Shown piece after piece: positions 24,666 to 36,465 of a stretch of 64,000 bases of DNA (position 1 is its first letter; each line of letters opens with the position of its first letter). This DNA comes from Chionis minor (taxonomy: Eukaryota > Chordata > Aves > Charadriiformes > Chionididae), in assembly GCA_013398295.1 (NCBI GenBank), contig VZSF01000860.1:186001-250000 (forward strand), in the 5' to 3' direction. Position numbers and translations under genes: made by a program. Under the pieces are notes generated by a model. The model was given only the letters and a program-made list of their open reading frames with translations. It did not search any database and was not told the origin of the DNA.

Positions 24666-25100
24666 GTGATACCTACTGAAATGTAGGGGTTTTTTCATGC
24701 TGTGTAAATATTTGTTAGACAGTTAATTCTTTTTGTAGCCTTTTCATAAACGTATCAGATGACATTGCCAGTTTGAAAAGTAAATCATCACATCTTTCCA
24801 TCCACAGTGGATAATTACCAGCATGTAACTTGGATTCCATTTAGAACATGACTGATTACAACTAAAATTGTATAGCATGACTCATCAGTTGATAATTAGA
24901 TCTCCCCTCATACTGTACCTAAGTCGTGTCACCATAATCTTTAATGATAAAGAAAAGAATAACTGATTTCATGCTTTTGGCAGCAGAAGTGACATTTTTC
25001 TGATATAGTCACAATAAGGAAATTGATAGGTCTCTTTTATATCGACTTGCATCTTTTTACACCTTTCATTCAAGAATTCTTGCTGTTTGTTAATTGATCT

Positions 25101-25110
25101 CCCCCCCCCC
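25101..25110. repeat. poly(C) tract, 10 bases
   Basis: Ten consecutive C residues followed by gcc. One of several C- or G-runs in the window. Confidence 0.85.
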
Positions 25111-27160
25111 GCCAATTTCCCCTTCAGCTTCCTGTATTACACTCACATTTCCCACCATCAAAAAAAAGACAAATGAGAATCAAAAAGGGAACTATGGCTT
25201 CAGTATGGACAGACTTTTTTTAAAGACTTACAGTGACAGAATGCCAGCAAAAAATCCGCTACCAGAAACCAGACTTGTACCACAAGTATTGCACTAAGAG
25301 GAGCTACTGCTGTAGGTCTTGTGTTGCCATAAAGCTGCTAAATGTTAGGGTATGAAATGCTGTCTCAACAGAGTCTGGATGTAGAGCTTGATTAATGAAA
25401 AATATAGATTCATTTAAATCTTGCATTTTGGTTTCACTCAAGTCTCATTTCAGTCTGTTTGTATGGTTCTGTATTTGTTTCCGAGAAGTAGGATGGGAAC
25501 TGTTACCGTAATACTCTAAGTGTTTTAATGCATATTTAACTTAGTAGGTTCTTATCTCATTAGCACAATAAAGCATTTCAAGTGATTAAAAGATGGACGT
25601 TGATTTGTGTCCAAATTTTGCACGTCATCCAATCTGTATTAGAAGCAGTGAAATAGCCAAATTATATTAGCGTGTTGAAATACTTAGGCAACAGAAGCAA
25701 TGAGAATTAAACAGATGAATACTTAACAACATCATCAACTTTACAGCATCTGCATGATGTAGTCAATATGCAAATATTTCGTACTCCTGTAAGCATGGAG
25801 AAAGATGACCAAGGAGATCTCTTTCGATCCTGCTTTCCTATGCTTACTAAGAAACAAATTTCATCTGTCCACATCAGTCTTAATCCTGATCCACATATTG
25901 AGTCCAGTGGGTCTGCATTAAGTAGCAACTGTAAGCACTGCCTGGAAGAAAAGAGCTGTTGTGTTTGACCATACAGTTCTCTGATCCAGTTGCAGATTGG
26001 AAGGAATATTAAGGATCCTTTTACATCTGACTGATAGCTGAAATGCAGAGTCAGGGGGTTTGAAGGATGAAAAGCTTATTTTCACAACTAACCTTCAACT
26101 ATAATCCCAATGCAAACTTAAAAGATGTATCTACACATTAATAATGCTTTAGTCATTCCCAAATGCAAAGCAGATGCATAATTTTTCCATAAATCAACAC
26201 CGTTATACACTTTATGAAACTACATGTCCAATGCTATTCTCTGGAAAAACTAATTAAAATTGTCAGTTGATAAAGTTAACGAATGGTAGTATTTCCCATG
26301 TAACATTTAATATAAAATATTTAGAAACTAAAACTAGTACAACAAATATTTTGAGAAAATCCACAGGTCAGAGTTAAGGTTATTCTGTAATGATGAAAAA
26401 TGCATTCCTTTTATGTAAATGTGAATAATATATGAATAATACATGTTTGTTATGTAGGCAATGTAAAATTTATTATGTCCTTTAATATTCACTGCTTGGG
26501 TTTTAAGTGCTTTACTTTGTAAACGATGCAATAGGTAAGTACATCTGTGTGATTTAACAGCCTAAATATTTTGTGTTAGAACAGAGCTGTAGTCATCTGC
26601 AAAGTTTAGACCTCTTTTAAAGACCCAAGAATTTTTGGTGTGGTGGAAAATTAAATCTGGTGATTTGTTTGGGATGCTTTGAAACTTTTACGAAAACATC
26701 CCTAAAGAGCCTGACACTTGAAATAATTGAAAGATAACCTGCGTTCCACTAGTTTGAGCAAATTCCTTTGTGTATCTAACACCTACACGGAGCAGAGAAG
26801 ATCTGTTTGTGTGTTTTCTGAGGTTCCTCGTACTGCTTTAGTGCTTTAGGGTGGCTGCAAGCAGCTTCCTCTGTTCTGGCAGCGCGTCAATGCCAAAGCA
26901 AATTCTTCCTCCCTGCACTGATAGTGTGTGTCATCTTGGGTATCATTTTAAGATGTGAACTGTACGAAATTGAGACTTTCTGAGGAAGGCAGAAGTTTGC
27001 TGGCTTAAGACGTAACAGGTTAGTGGTGGAGAGCAGGCCAAATCAGAGTCTAATGTGAAAAGCGAATGATGTGAAAAGCGTATTCTCTGCCAATGCTTTC
27101 TTTCTAGTAATGAAGGGCTCTAGGCGTAGTACTTTCTTTGTAAAAGCCTTCAAACAGGAA

Positions 27161-27198
27161 TGACTGACTGACTGAATGAATGAACGAATGAATGAACG
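27161..27198. repeat. tetranucleotide repeat (TGAC)n-(TGAA)n
   Basis: About three TGAC units pass into about six TGAA/TGAAC/CGAA units with minor interruptions. This is a compound microsatellite that could be length-polymorphic. Confidence 0.9.
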
Positions 27199-29404
27199 CT
27201 TGTGGCTGCTTAAACGGGAAAGTCAATGTGCTCCCAGTGGACTCCCAGAGACCTGGTACTGCAAGCCCTGGTAGCGGGGTGTGGAGTGGCTCAGCCCCTG
27301 CAACCATCCCTTTTCCCTTCCTTTTTTGGAATGAGAAGGGGATGGCTTTCTTGAAAGCGGACATATCCTTGTACGCGTATGCTTTTGCGAAACAGCCTAG
27401 GTGAGTAGTGGTTGTAAAGCAATGAAGCACCTTTAGAGTGCTTTAAATCTGGTTTCTGATAGACCAACAGGGGAATGCACAGTGCCCAGTTCACCTGATG
27501 TGGGAAATTTAGACCAACGTGGACTTTTCCGTGAGGAGAGGTCTTTTTTCTTGTTGCATTGCAGATCCAGTTTTCACCTGCAGATCCTAAAGGGCTCTAC
27601 AAAAGAAGGAGGCATCACAGTCCCCAGGTATGCATGCATGTGCAGCTTTAGGAGAGTGAGATGACTTGTGTGGGGCCAGCGTTACAGACAGGAATAAAGA
27701 CCAGTCTCTGCAAGCATTTGAATGTGATTCTAAAAGTTCCCTGTGGGACACCTTGCTTCCTTTTAGAGTTTTGGTTCTCCTGTAGACATAGAGTTTTGGA
27801 TGCTGAACAACTGGGCTATTTGTAATGCATTAGAAATAAATGGATGCAGTTTATAGAAACCCCACAGACTATGTGGACCGTTGTAAAATGGTCCTTAATC
27901 ATTAAGTGGGTTGCTGTTTAAAGCCACTCACCAGGGTGCCATATGGGCTGCTTGACAGGAAGAAATCTGGGGGTTCCTTGGAGTTATAAAGTCAGTGTAA
28001 GATACATGCTTACAGCTCTCTGTCTTGCTGAAAACAGTCCTTGTTACCCAGCTTTTGTCAGACTGAACACAACTGCATTTTTTGCTTCTAGTGTTGTATT
28101 CATGCTGCCAGATGGTACTAAAAAGGAAAAAGAGGAAATGAATCACTCTCTCTAATAATTTCCATTGTTGGCCCTGCCACTGCATGTCTGCTTCATCTGG
28201 ATGAACATTCCCATGGGGCAGCTGGTGATCTCCAAACTATTTCAGACTGATACCCCCTTCAGTGCAGCTTCACCAGTCCTGGATTCCACAAAACTACTTT
28301 ATCCGGAGGTCCACATAGTTATGCTGCAAATAAAATCAATGGCTTAAAATTTTCTCCTGCATTTTCCTCCCATGCAAGCCCTGATACCAGATGCATTTAA
28401 GCATTTGCCCCTGGCAGAGTCACGCTAAACTTCCTCTGTCTTTAAGTGCTGTGATTTCTAAGGCAACAAGTCATTTTTCATACTCAGGCGTAGATGGCTG
28501 GACTCCAGCATGTGAACACTATCACTGAGATACTGAACAGGGCCGCTGTTGTTAGAAAGGTTAGCTATTGCTGTGCAATGGAAACCATTTTTGATGGCTC
28601 TCTTGTATTATTTAGGTTTCCAGTTACAGTGATGATAAAACTTGCATGTAGAAATTAAAGCCAAACAGCTGTCCCTTTGCAGCACGTCTTAATTTTCTTG
28701 GTATTATTTTGTTCTTTTTATAAGCACAGAAATATCAGTGTTGATACTAGGTGCAAAATTAAAACAATAACAAGATCCTTTTAATTCCCTAAGCACTGAA
28801 GCAATAAAAGTTACATATCAAGAGGAATTGAATGGACTAGGCTGTAGGCATTAACCTCCAGAAAGCACATCTCATCGCACCTCCAGCTGTAATAACAACT
28901 GGAAAGCTGGAAGTAGAATTCAAAATCAGTATGTGAGACTAATCCTGCTCCCCCAGAACAAAGTGGGAGTGTCTCAGGTATTTGAGCTGAAACCTGCATC
29001 AAAGGAAAATACAAAACTACCTGAAAAATCCAAACTGTCCTAGTCCATCATTGTTGTATCACCCTTGCATGATAAAGATACAAATGCAGTACTTCTTACG
29101 AAGTATTTATTGCGTCTTAAACCCTTGACATCACAGGCGCTCAGCCTAAAACGTAGTAGTACCATTTTTGGTTTTTCCCCTTCCTTAACAGAACGCAGTC
29201 ACTTGGGAAAGCAGCGTTTCTCAGTTTACTGGTGCTTGCTGTTTGCATTTTACTGGGATCTGGAAGTCTTAGCAAAGACTGACTGCAGCCAGCAAGCCAT
29301 ATGTGGTGGCAAGTGTTGCACAGTGGTGTGATTCCTGTTCTAATTAACTTACGTGTTTTTGTGTGGTTCACGCTTTAATGAGGTTCTGTGTTCTGAGTAG
29401 AAGA

Positions 29405-29515
29405 AAGAGAAACAGATGACATCCCCATTTCACAGGCAGGGACTTCACACAGGTCAAAGGGCTGCATCTGAAACTAGACCTCTTAAGTCTGGTTGCTTCA
29501 AGGTGTTCCTCCCTG
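29405..29515 (-). mobile_element. possible MIR-like SINE fragment, minus orientation
   Basis: The plus strand reads gaaacagatgacatccccat, then ttcacaggcagggacttcac, then acaggtcaaagggctgcatc, then ctagacctcttaagtctggt. This order resembles the reversed MIR core ('atccccattttacag…gaggcac…aaggtcac…gaacccaggtct'). Conservation is patchy and the piece is only about 110 bp, so this is a moderate-to-weak call that needs a profile search. Confidence 0.45.
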
Positions 29516-31130
29516 CTCGAGTTTTTAGCCTCCTGTTACAGCTGGCAATTTCTCTGATGTCTTAGATGCCTGCAGCTCCCTGGCTAACAAGGTCAGGCTC
29601 CTTGGGAGGCACACAGGGGAGGGGGTGTTCAAACCACTGCGTGTGTGGGTTTGCCTTCCTATTCCAGCTGAGGCAATTCTGAAGCCATTGATATGAACAT
29701 TTCAGATTGGATATGTTTAGAGGAAGCGGATGATCTGCAATATTCAGCAACAGCAACCTTCTTGACATTTTCTGACACTTGCTATTAAAGCATATTAGGC
29801 TCAATATGCATATGCCTCATTTTCAAAACCCCTTCTCACATGTTCACTCGATAACAGTTTCCAGCATATTGTACTCTTGTGTATTGTTAATAGCTGTAAA
29901 TCTTTTAACAGCAGAACTGTCTGCTTCAGTGGTAGCCAGGGCGTTTGATCAAAGTTTCCTACTGCTGCCTGCTACAGCCACAGACCTGCGTTAATAGGCA
30001 AGGCACTGGCTTCTATTCTTTTGCTTTTTATGGCTGTATACGATGTGCTGTCTTAACCGCTGCTCCAGACAAGATAGGCTGTTTTGAGACTTTTGAAGTG
30101 GAGCTGAGCAACTTTGCCGGTTCTGCTGGGGTAGTTTCCTGAGTAGTAGATAAGACGAGAGTGAGAGCTCTGTGCTATTGCCGTTATCTCCCCTTGTATC
30201 CCTGCTGTGTACTGGCAGTTGTCCGGTTGCATTTGCAGACCTACTGTGAGACTGAATGCAGCTTCTCTAATATCCTCTTAGGCCACAGTGTCTGACAGAG
30301 CCCCAGGTCATTGAGCTGAAACATGCTAAGAAGCAGGAAAGAGCCAACTGTGTTTCCCAGCTCTGCTTACAAATGTTCCCTGCTCTTTAGGAAGCTGTTC
30401 CCCACCCCCCATTCCCCTAATATTTTCATTTCCTTTAAAAAAACCACCTTGGCTTAGTTGCAGTCAGCCGTGGTGCGCTAATGTGTGGAAGTGACAACTA
30501 ATGCCTAATGTGTTCTTTACTGCCTGCGTTCTTCTTTGAAAAGGTGAATGCAAGATAGTTTGCATATCGTATGAGATCAGGCACTGAACTCAGAAAAACA
30601 GAGGGTTTTTTCTTTGCTGAAATTCTAAAGAGAGACAGTTCAGAAAGCAAGTTTCATGTAAGTGTGGGAGAAGGAGAGGATGGGAAGTGGGCTGGAATTT
30701 AATTTAACCCTAGAGCGAAGCACGTGAAGTGATCAGCCTCTTCTTTCTTTCCCCACACCTAAGGGGTTTCTCTCTTTAAAGCTGCTGCTGCAAAAGCTGA
30801 AAGGGGCAGCAGAGAGCAGTACTGAGCTGCTTGTCTCCGATGGAAATGGTTGCCATAAGGACAACTGGTCTACCGAAGGAGTAGAGGTCCAAAATGAAAT
30901 GCTAGTAGTCCTCTCTTTGGTTTAGAAACTGTTGTGATGGTCTTCCCTTCTGTTAACTGTGCATGCACATGAGATAGAGAGCTGAGGCAATAGGACAGTT
31001 TGTCATCAGTCCCCTTGCACTCCTGGGCTTCTTCCTGTTGGGATGAAACCAGACTTTGCTTTTCATCAGATTGTTCCTTGGTAAAAGCTTTCAGAGCAGA
31101 GCAGAAAGAAGGTGAATAATAAATATCTAA
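29516..31130. other. non-coding stretch, no gene recognised
   Basis: Unique sequence with no recognised exon, RNA or repeat. It is slightly less AT-rich than neighbouring blocks. Confidence 0.55.
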
Positions 31131-31172
31131 AAGGGGGGGGAATAAAGAGTGAGATGGGGCGGGGGGGGGGGA
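31131..31172. repeat. G-tracts (8 G, 4 G, 11 G)
   Basis: An 8-base G run at 31133-31140, four G at 31156-31159 and eleven G at 31161-31171 lie within 40 bp on the plus strand. This is simple sequence with G-quadruplex potential. No coding meaning. Confidence 0.85.
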
Positions 31173-33849
31173 AGCAAGGTGTATTTTAATTCAAAGGTTA
31201 AATTGCCACTTACAAAGCCATATTTTTTTTGTCGGTTTTAATGGAAAGTAATCAGCAAACGTCATTAAACTGATGAGGCTGCCTTCTTTAAGATCAAGGC
31301 ATTTTTTAAGTGGAAGTGCTGAACAGTGTAATTTTTTTTTTTTTTAACAAGAGTTTTGTTTTTCATTAATGAAATAAAAATCTCCAGGGGAGGAGGCTGT
31401 ATAGAATGAACTATATATTCCAGGTTTCGTAGAAGTGATTTAGTGCTAACACATGCGTTGTACTTCTGATGGAATAATGAATCTGGTGTGATTTACTTCA
31501 AATGGAGTTTGGGACCACTTCTGATTTCCAGGGATGGGAGGAGTGCTGTTCATCAGAAGCACTAGCAATTTTGTTTGTATTTATTTCTTACCTCCCCTCC
31601 GAATTTTGTCTCTGTGCATACTCCCTGTACTGTGTAGGACCACAGGTAGTGAAAGAGGAAAAAGAGATGCTTATATTTTACTTGTCTACATTGCATTTGC
31701 TCCACCGATGAACTGTTTTCCATGAGAAATTATTTAGTGTAACTTCCTTAATGCGAACTCCCAAACTCACTGGCTATCTTCCAGTGCCAAAATACCTCTC
31801 AGGTTCAAATATGTAGTGAGCCTGGGTTTATACTGATTGTATCTGCAGGTTGTACGCTCTGTTAGTGAAAATCTTTCAGACACCCAGTATGATGTTAATG
31901 TTTTTTCTGCAGTGAAAGAGAATAGAAACTCACAAACTCGTGCTTTGTGAGATCCAACCTTATCTCCCCTATGCTCTATAATATAGTCAGGGACTATATT
32001 TTTTTCCCCCAGAACAAAGAATTAAAAAAACAGGTGTTAACTTACCAGTCAGCTGTTTCTACATTAGTTTATCTGGGTGTTATGTTCTTTACACTGTGAT
32101 CTATGTATTAGAGGGGTAAAGGTGATAGATTTGTAAGGGGTTTGATGTGATTTTATATACCTTTAAAAGATTTCCAAGAGCTATGTTTGTAGTAGATCCT
32201 GCTGAACGCAAATATATACAGAAATGTCTTCCATGTTCTATTATAAATTTTCATAAGCTACCCTTTTACAAGTTATCAGTTTAATAGCTAAAGGTACACA
32301 CATTGAGACTCTTTAAGCCTCGGCGAGGGTGAAAGGCTAGCCACAGTAATCACCTCAGCTAAGGCCTTTGGACGTGTTTGGCATGTCAGTACCCCTGCTT
32401 TTATTATGTACTAAAAGAATGGTGCAGCCTCCCTCATTGTGGAAGTGGAAGGTGAAGTGAAAGTTCTCCTAAGTCTGCAAATAGCCAAGAAAACTGATTC
32501 ACAGAGGCTTGATGTCTCCCATTCAGCTCCATAAATAGTATCAGAATCTCTCAGGTCTGCTCCACTGCTATTCCATTAATACCACTCCAGAAGCAAACCC
32601 TGTCTGCAGCAGATGAGAAAGCCACTTTGTTTTCATACACTACATGGCATTTCCCTCTTGGCCAGTCTGGCCTGGCTGTTTGATGACATCCTTGCTATGC
32701 AGTCCTCAGGGGCTTAATTAGGTAATATGCCTTCACCTTGCTTTGTACTCGTGTGCTCTTTTGATACTCTGTGCTGCCAATCACTTAGCTAAATCTGACA
32801 AACATAATCTCTGGCATGAAACAAAATAAGAGAACTTGTTTTATCCAGCTAACGCTCAGTTCCTTCAGAACAAGCTGTGCAAATTTAGCCCCAGTTTGTA
32901 TTTAAACTAATATCTTGTCCTGCTTTATTCAATTTCAGAAAGGTTAACGTACATTTCCTTGGGATCCACAGACCAGAGCAACAGCCACCTGCTCATTAAT
33001 TGAACAACTGACGTTTATGAACATTGCATTCATAAACTATGTGTATATGTAGGGAAGTGAGCTACAAATGAAGCAAGCTGCTTGTAATACTGCATCTATT
33101 TAAGTTTGCGAAAATCAATAAGGCTTTACCTAGACACAGTATGTACTATCTCTCCTGAGCTTCTGTAGCAATAAGTTTTGACATTTTGAAAACTACTGCC
33201 TGAAAAGCAGAAGGGATGAGCTTTTGTTTTTTCAATTTTTTTTAAAAAATATTCCTAGAGATTTTTCTGTAGGTCAAATGTAATGTGCTCTAAGCATCAC
33301 CACTTGATTTCCAAAGCAGTTTCATGTAACACTGTTGTGAAATGCAGAAGGACTTCCTTGAGGAAAATTAAACAGGAATAAAAGTCAAGCCTCTAAGGAA
33401 GATTAACGTCTGCTCCAAGAAAAGACTAGAAAGCTAAGACCATGCCCGTTATAAGTATAGGAGTGTATGAAGAAGCAAGTGGTGTATTCTGAATAAGACT
33501 GAGCTGTGAAGCAATATGTGGGTGTGGAAAGAATTGTTTGGAAAGCAGAAGAGAACTTTATTGAACTGATACTGGAACACTTAGGGTTGATTTTGCTGTT
33601 GACTATTTTATACGAGGACTAGGATGTTCTTAATAAAAATTTCTTCTTAGCAATGGTTGGTCTCTATAACTGGGTTTCTCTGAGCATCCAGCAACTTTTC
33701 TAAGAGTGGGGAGGTGTCTCTGCCACACCACAAAAGGTATAGATAGTCATCTGCTCAGAGGCAACATATTCTCTGATTTTTCCACTGGTTATTTGTTTGA
33801 CTTTACCTGTGTATTCCGGTATGAGTTAGAAGCAACAAAAGGCAAAATA
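31173..33849. other. AT-rich non-coding stretch, no gene recognised
   Basis: No exon was recognised. T runs occur at about 31221-31228 and 31332-31345. A weak MIR-like fragment lies at 32485-32590 and is listed separately. Confidence 0.55.
32485..32590 (-). mobile_element. possible MIR-like SINE fragment, weak
   Basis: The plus strand has gaaaactgattcacagaggc, then ttgatgtctcccattcagct, then agaatctctcaggtctgctc followed by cactgctattccattaatac. This resembles the reversed MIR order of 'gaaactgaggcacagagag', 'cagct', 'gaacccaggtctg' and 'ctctttccactac'. Similarity is only by key words, so confidence is low. Confidence 0.35.
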
Positions 33850-33904
33850 ATGAAAGTTCTTTCAGCTGTAATTTTGCTCGTAATGCTGCCAGGGGCTGTA
33901 TTTT
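33850..33904 (+). CDS. candidate first coding exon encoding a signal peptide (speculative)
   Basis: An ATG with A at -3 (caaaataATG) opens 18 codons reading MKVLSAVILLVMLPGAVF, plus one base. A GTAAGG splice-donor-like site follows at 33905. The peptide has the classic layout of a secretory signal: one basic residue, an uninterrupted hydrophobic core, then small residues. The split after 55 coding bases leaves a phase-1 intron. This is the arrangement of the signal-peptide exon in several families of small secreted vertebrate proteins, such as Kazal-type inhibitors, Ly6-type proteins and chemokines. Without splicing the frame would run 21 more codons to a stop at about 33967-33969. No confident second exon was found, so the gene may not exist. 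The alternative is a chance hydrophobic open frame. Confidence 0.25.
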
Positions 33905-34809
33905 GTAAGGTCAGAAGTCTGACCACCTCAGGATCCTGTCTCCATCATTCGCCAACCACTGATGAGTAGAATAGATACTACCTCCCTAGTAAACTCTGTC
34001 CGCGCTCTGTGTCTTGATGTCTTTGTCCACCGCAAGTATATTTTTAATGAAAAAAACAAGTGTCAGACTTGAATGCCCATTGCAAACTACCAGCAACAAT
34101 TTTCAAGTTATTTGAACAGCGGTCCTATTAACAAGATTAACAAAAGGGACAGTAAAATCCTGCCTCAACTCCCCCTCCCCCTCCCTTTTTTTGAGACAGT
34201 AGTCCAAGGGAACCTCAGACCTAGTAATACCCGACCTATAATCTCTCTTCTGCGTAGTAGCTAATCACAGCACCTTGTGTTGATGATGGGAACTGACCAA
34301 GCAATGTTTATATCGTGAAAAATCAGGAAAAGACATTTTGAGAATGTAGTGCATATGGTCCAAGAAGCAGTCCCTAGCATTGCTGATGTTCTTCCTTCTT
34401 CATACAAAATAAAAGAGGTTTTGCACTAGCTAGTGTAAGTTAGCTTGAAGCACCGTATCTCCATGAGTAGAGTAGTGAAGAGATAATTCTTAAACCTTGG
34501 TAGCTTTGTATCTTTGAGGTTTCTTCAAAGTGACAGAGCCTGGATGACGGGCAAGATGGATATTGGTGAGGAAAAAATGGGGTGGAATGGATGGATAAAT
34601 CATGATTTGGAAATTTGGCCATGTGCTGCTCACCTTGTGTAAGACTGCAGGTAACTGGAGTTCAGATAGATGCCTGGAGAATGGAAAGTGAAGTTAGGGA
34701 GACTGAACAGGATCTCTTAGGAAAGACTGGCTTTTTTCATGGATTTCAGAGCTGTTTCTTCATAGTTTTTTCTCAATCATTCAGTTGCTCTTGATGCTAC
34801 CCTGTCCCT

Positions 34810-34850
34810 GTGTGTGTATACACATACACGCATATATATAAATAAAATAG
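34810..34850. repeat. GT/AC/AT simple repeat
   Basis: tgtgtgtatacacatacacg followed by catatatataaataaaata. It includes a perfect 12-bp palindrome TGTGTATACACA. Degenerate dinucleotide microsatellite. Confidence 0.8.
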
Positions 34851-36427
34851 GATTTTATAAACAGTCTGTGCATATATCCATTGAGAAATACCCATCCAAA
34901 CCAAATTTCACAGTTCTATTCATAATTTTTTTGCCCCTACCCCCTAACAAAGGCTCAATTGCTTACTTGTTTCCAGACTGAATGTATAGTTATAAAATAT
35001 ATTGAATCTAAATCATATTTCCCAGTAACAGCAATATGTCATTTGAATGTAATAGTTCTATTGCTGGCATAATAATATATTGTGCAAGTCCTATGGTCTC
35101 GAAAGCCTAAAACGTTTACCTGCAAACAGAATGACAATTCTGTAGCAAATCATTCATAATTATTTGTGGAGGGATTTCAGCAGTCATCAAATGACACCGT
35201 TCTGTGGATGGCTTCCCTCAAGTGACTCATTTTCCTTAATCATGATTTTCTATACAAAGGCCTTTTCCATGTTTTGGCAATAGCATGTCATGGCATGTTG
35301 TGTCTGCTTGTGTGTCTTCGTCATCCAGGATTTACTTTACATACGTATTGTTTGTGTTGTAGGTAGCAAACGCAGGATAGGTTTGGCTTGTAGGGGGAAA
35401 ACATAGGAATTTGACTAAAACCTCCTCTTTGAATTTTAAAAAGAATTAATTATTCTTTGTGTCTTTAGAATGGCTGGAGTGTTTTCATTTTTTTCAGCCT
35501 GGAGTGGCCAGAACTGTTGACGGTGCTGTTGACCTGCTGTGTGAGTAGAAAGACAGTCTGCTTAATTCACTGATCCTGACTAGATGTCACCAACAGCTAT
35601 CAATTACGTCACATGTCTAGAGTATGAGAAGAAAGAGTTTTCTTTTCAAATTTTGTATTTTATACATGCAGAGAAACTAAAAGAGCTTCAAATTCTACTT
35701 AGAGATTTTTGTCTCGACTTGTTCTGTACTTTACAGGAAGTCTGTTAGAATCTTTTCACAGGTCTCATCACCTTTGTTATCTTCCTGACACATTCTGGTC
35801 CTCCCTGTCAAATGTCGTCTTCCATTTTCAGGTTATTGCAGGGTGGCTACTGTGTATTTTCTTAAGTGACTAAATATGAATGCCTTCAAAGAGTGTGAAT
35901 GTTCCCCAGACTTCTGGAGGGGCCACTAATGAGCAATGTGATTTTTTTCCCTTCTTGCCTCCCTTTTGTAGCCCTTATATGAAGCGTGTCCGCTCTGTAT
36001 CGTGCAGCTCATGTAGGAACACCTCATTTTGTATGCAAGTAGTTTGCTTATCTGTGGAGCTTTATGCTTCTAGTTCTGAGTGAGGTCCACTATACATCTC
36101 TGAGGTTTATACTGATGTTTGTTGCCTTTCTAATCTTTCCTGTCTAAACCCTTAAGCTAAATTCTGATTGGGAACAGAATACAGCTACAGTGCAGGTAAT
36201 TAGACCTGTTTGCTTCTCCCACACCTGTTTTTTTTAGGGGAAAAAATAGTCAGGTTTCAGGCAGACATTAGACCTATACTGTAAGTATTGTCATTGCAAC
36301 AGAAGAAGTAGAAGAAATCATTAACCGCGCAGAAGATCAGTACTTGCTTAAATTTATGGTGTTATGTGTGCTTGTACAGTCAGAGCAAAGTAATGTTGCA
36401 TTGCCTTTGTGTTTCACAGCTTCCCTT

Positions 36428-36465
36428 TTCAAACTAGGAGTTGGACTTCAAACTAGGACCTGGAT
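36428..36465. repeat. 19-bp imperfect tandem duplication
   Basis: Two adjacent 19-bp segments, 36428-36446 and 36447-36465, share ttcaaactagga and then differ at a few bases before ggA/ggAT. This is a simple local duplication with no sign of function. Confidence 0.85.

Larger units (their letters stand above)
24666..29404. other. AT-rich non-coding stretch, no gene recognised
   Basis: Contains a 10-base C run at 25101-25110, the (TGAC)/(TGAA) tetranucleotide repeat at 27161-27198 and a short 12-mer duplication at 27053-27080. The segment at about 25993-26025 (gattggaaggaatattaaggatc) vaguely resembles a CR1 3' end but is too short to call. A 108-codon minus-strand frame at 27104-27430 has no recognised domain. 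Confidence 0.55.

Noticed and set aside
25993..26025. gattggaaggaatattaaggatc, similar to the start of an inverted CR1 3' end.
   Set aside because: Only about 30 bp resemble CR1, with no further landmarks.
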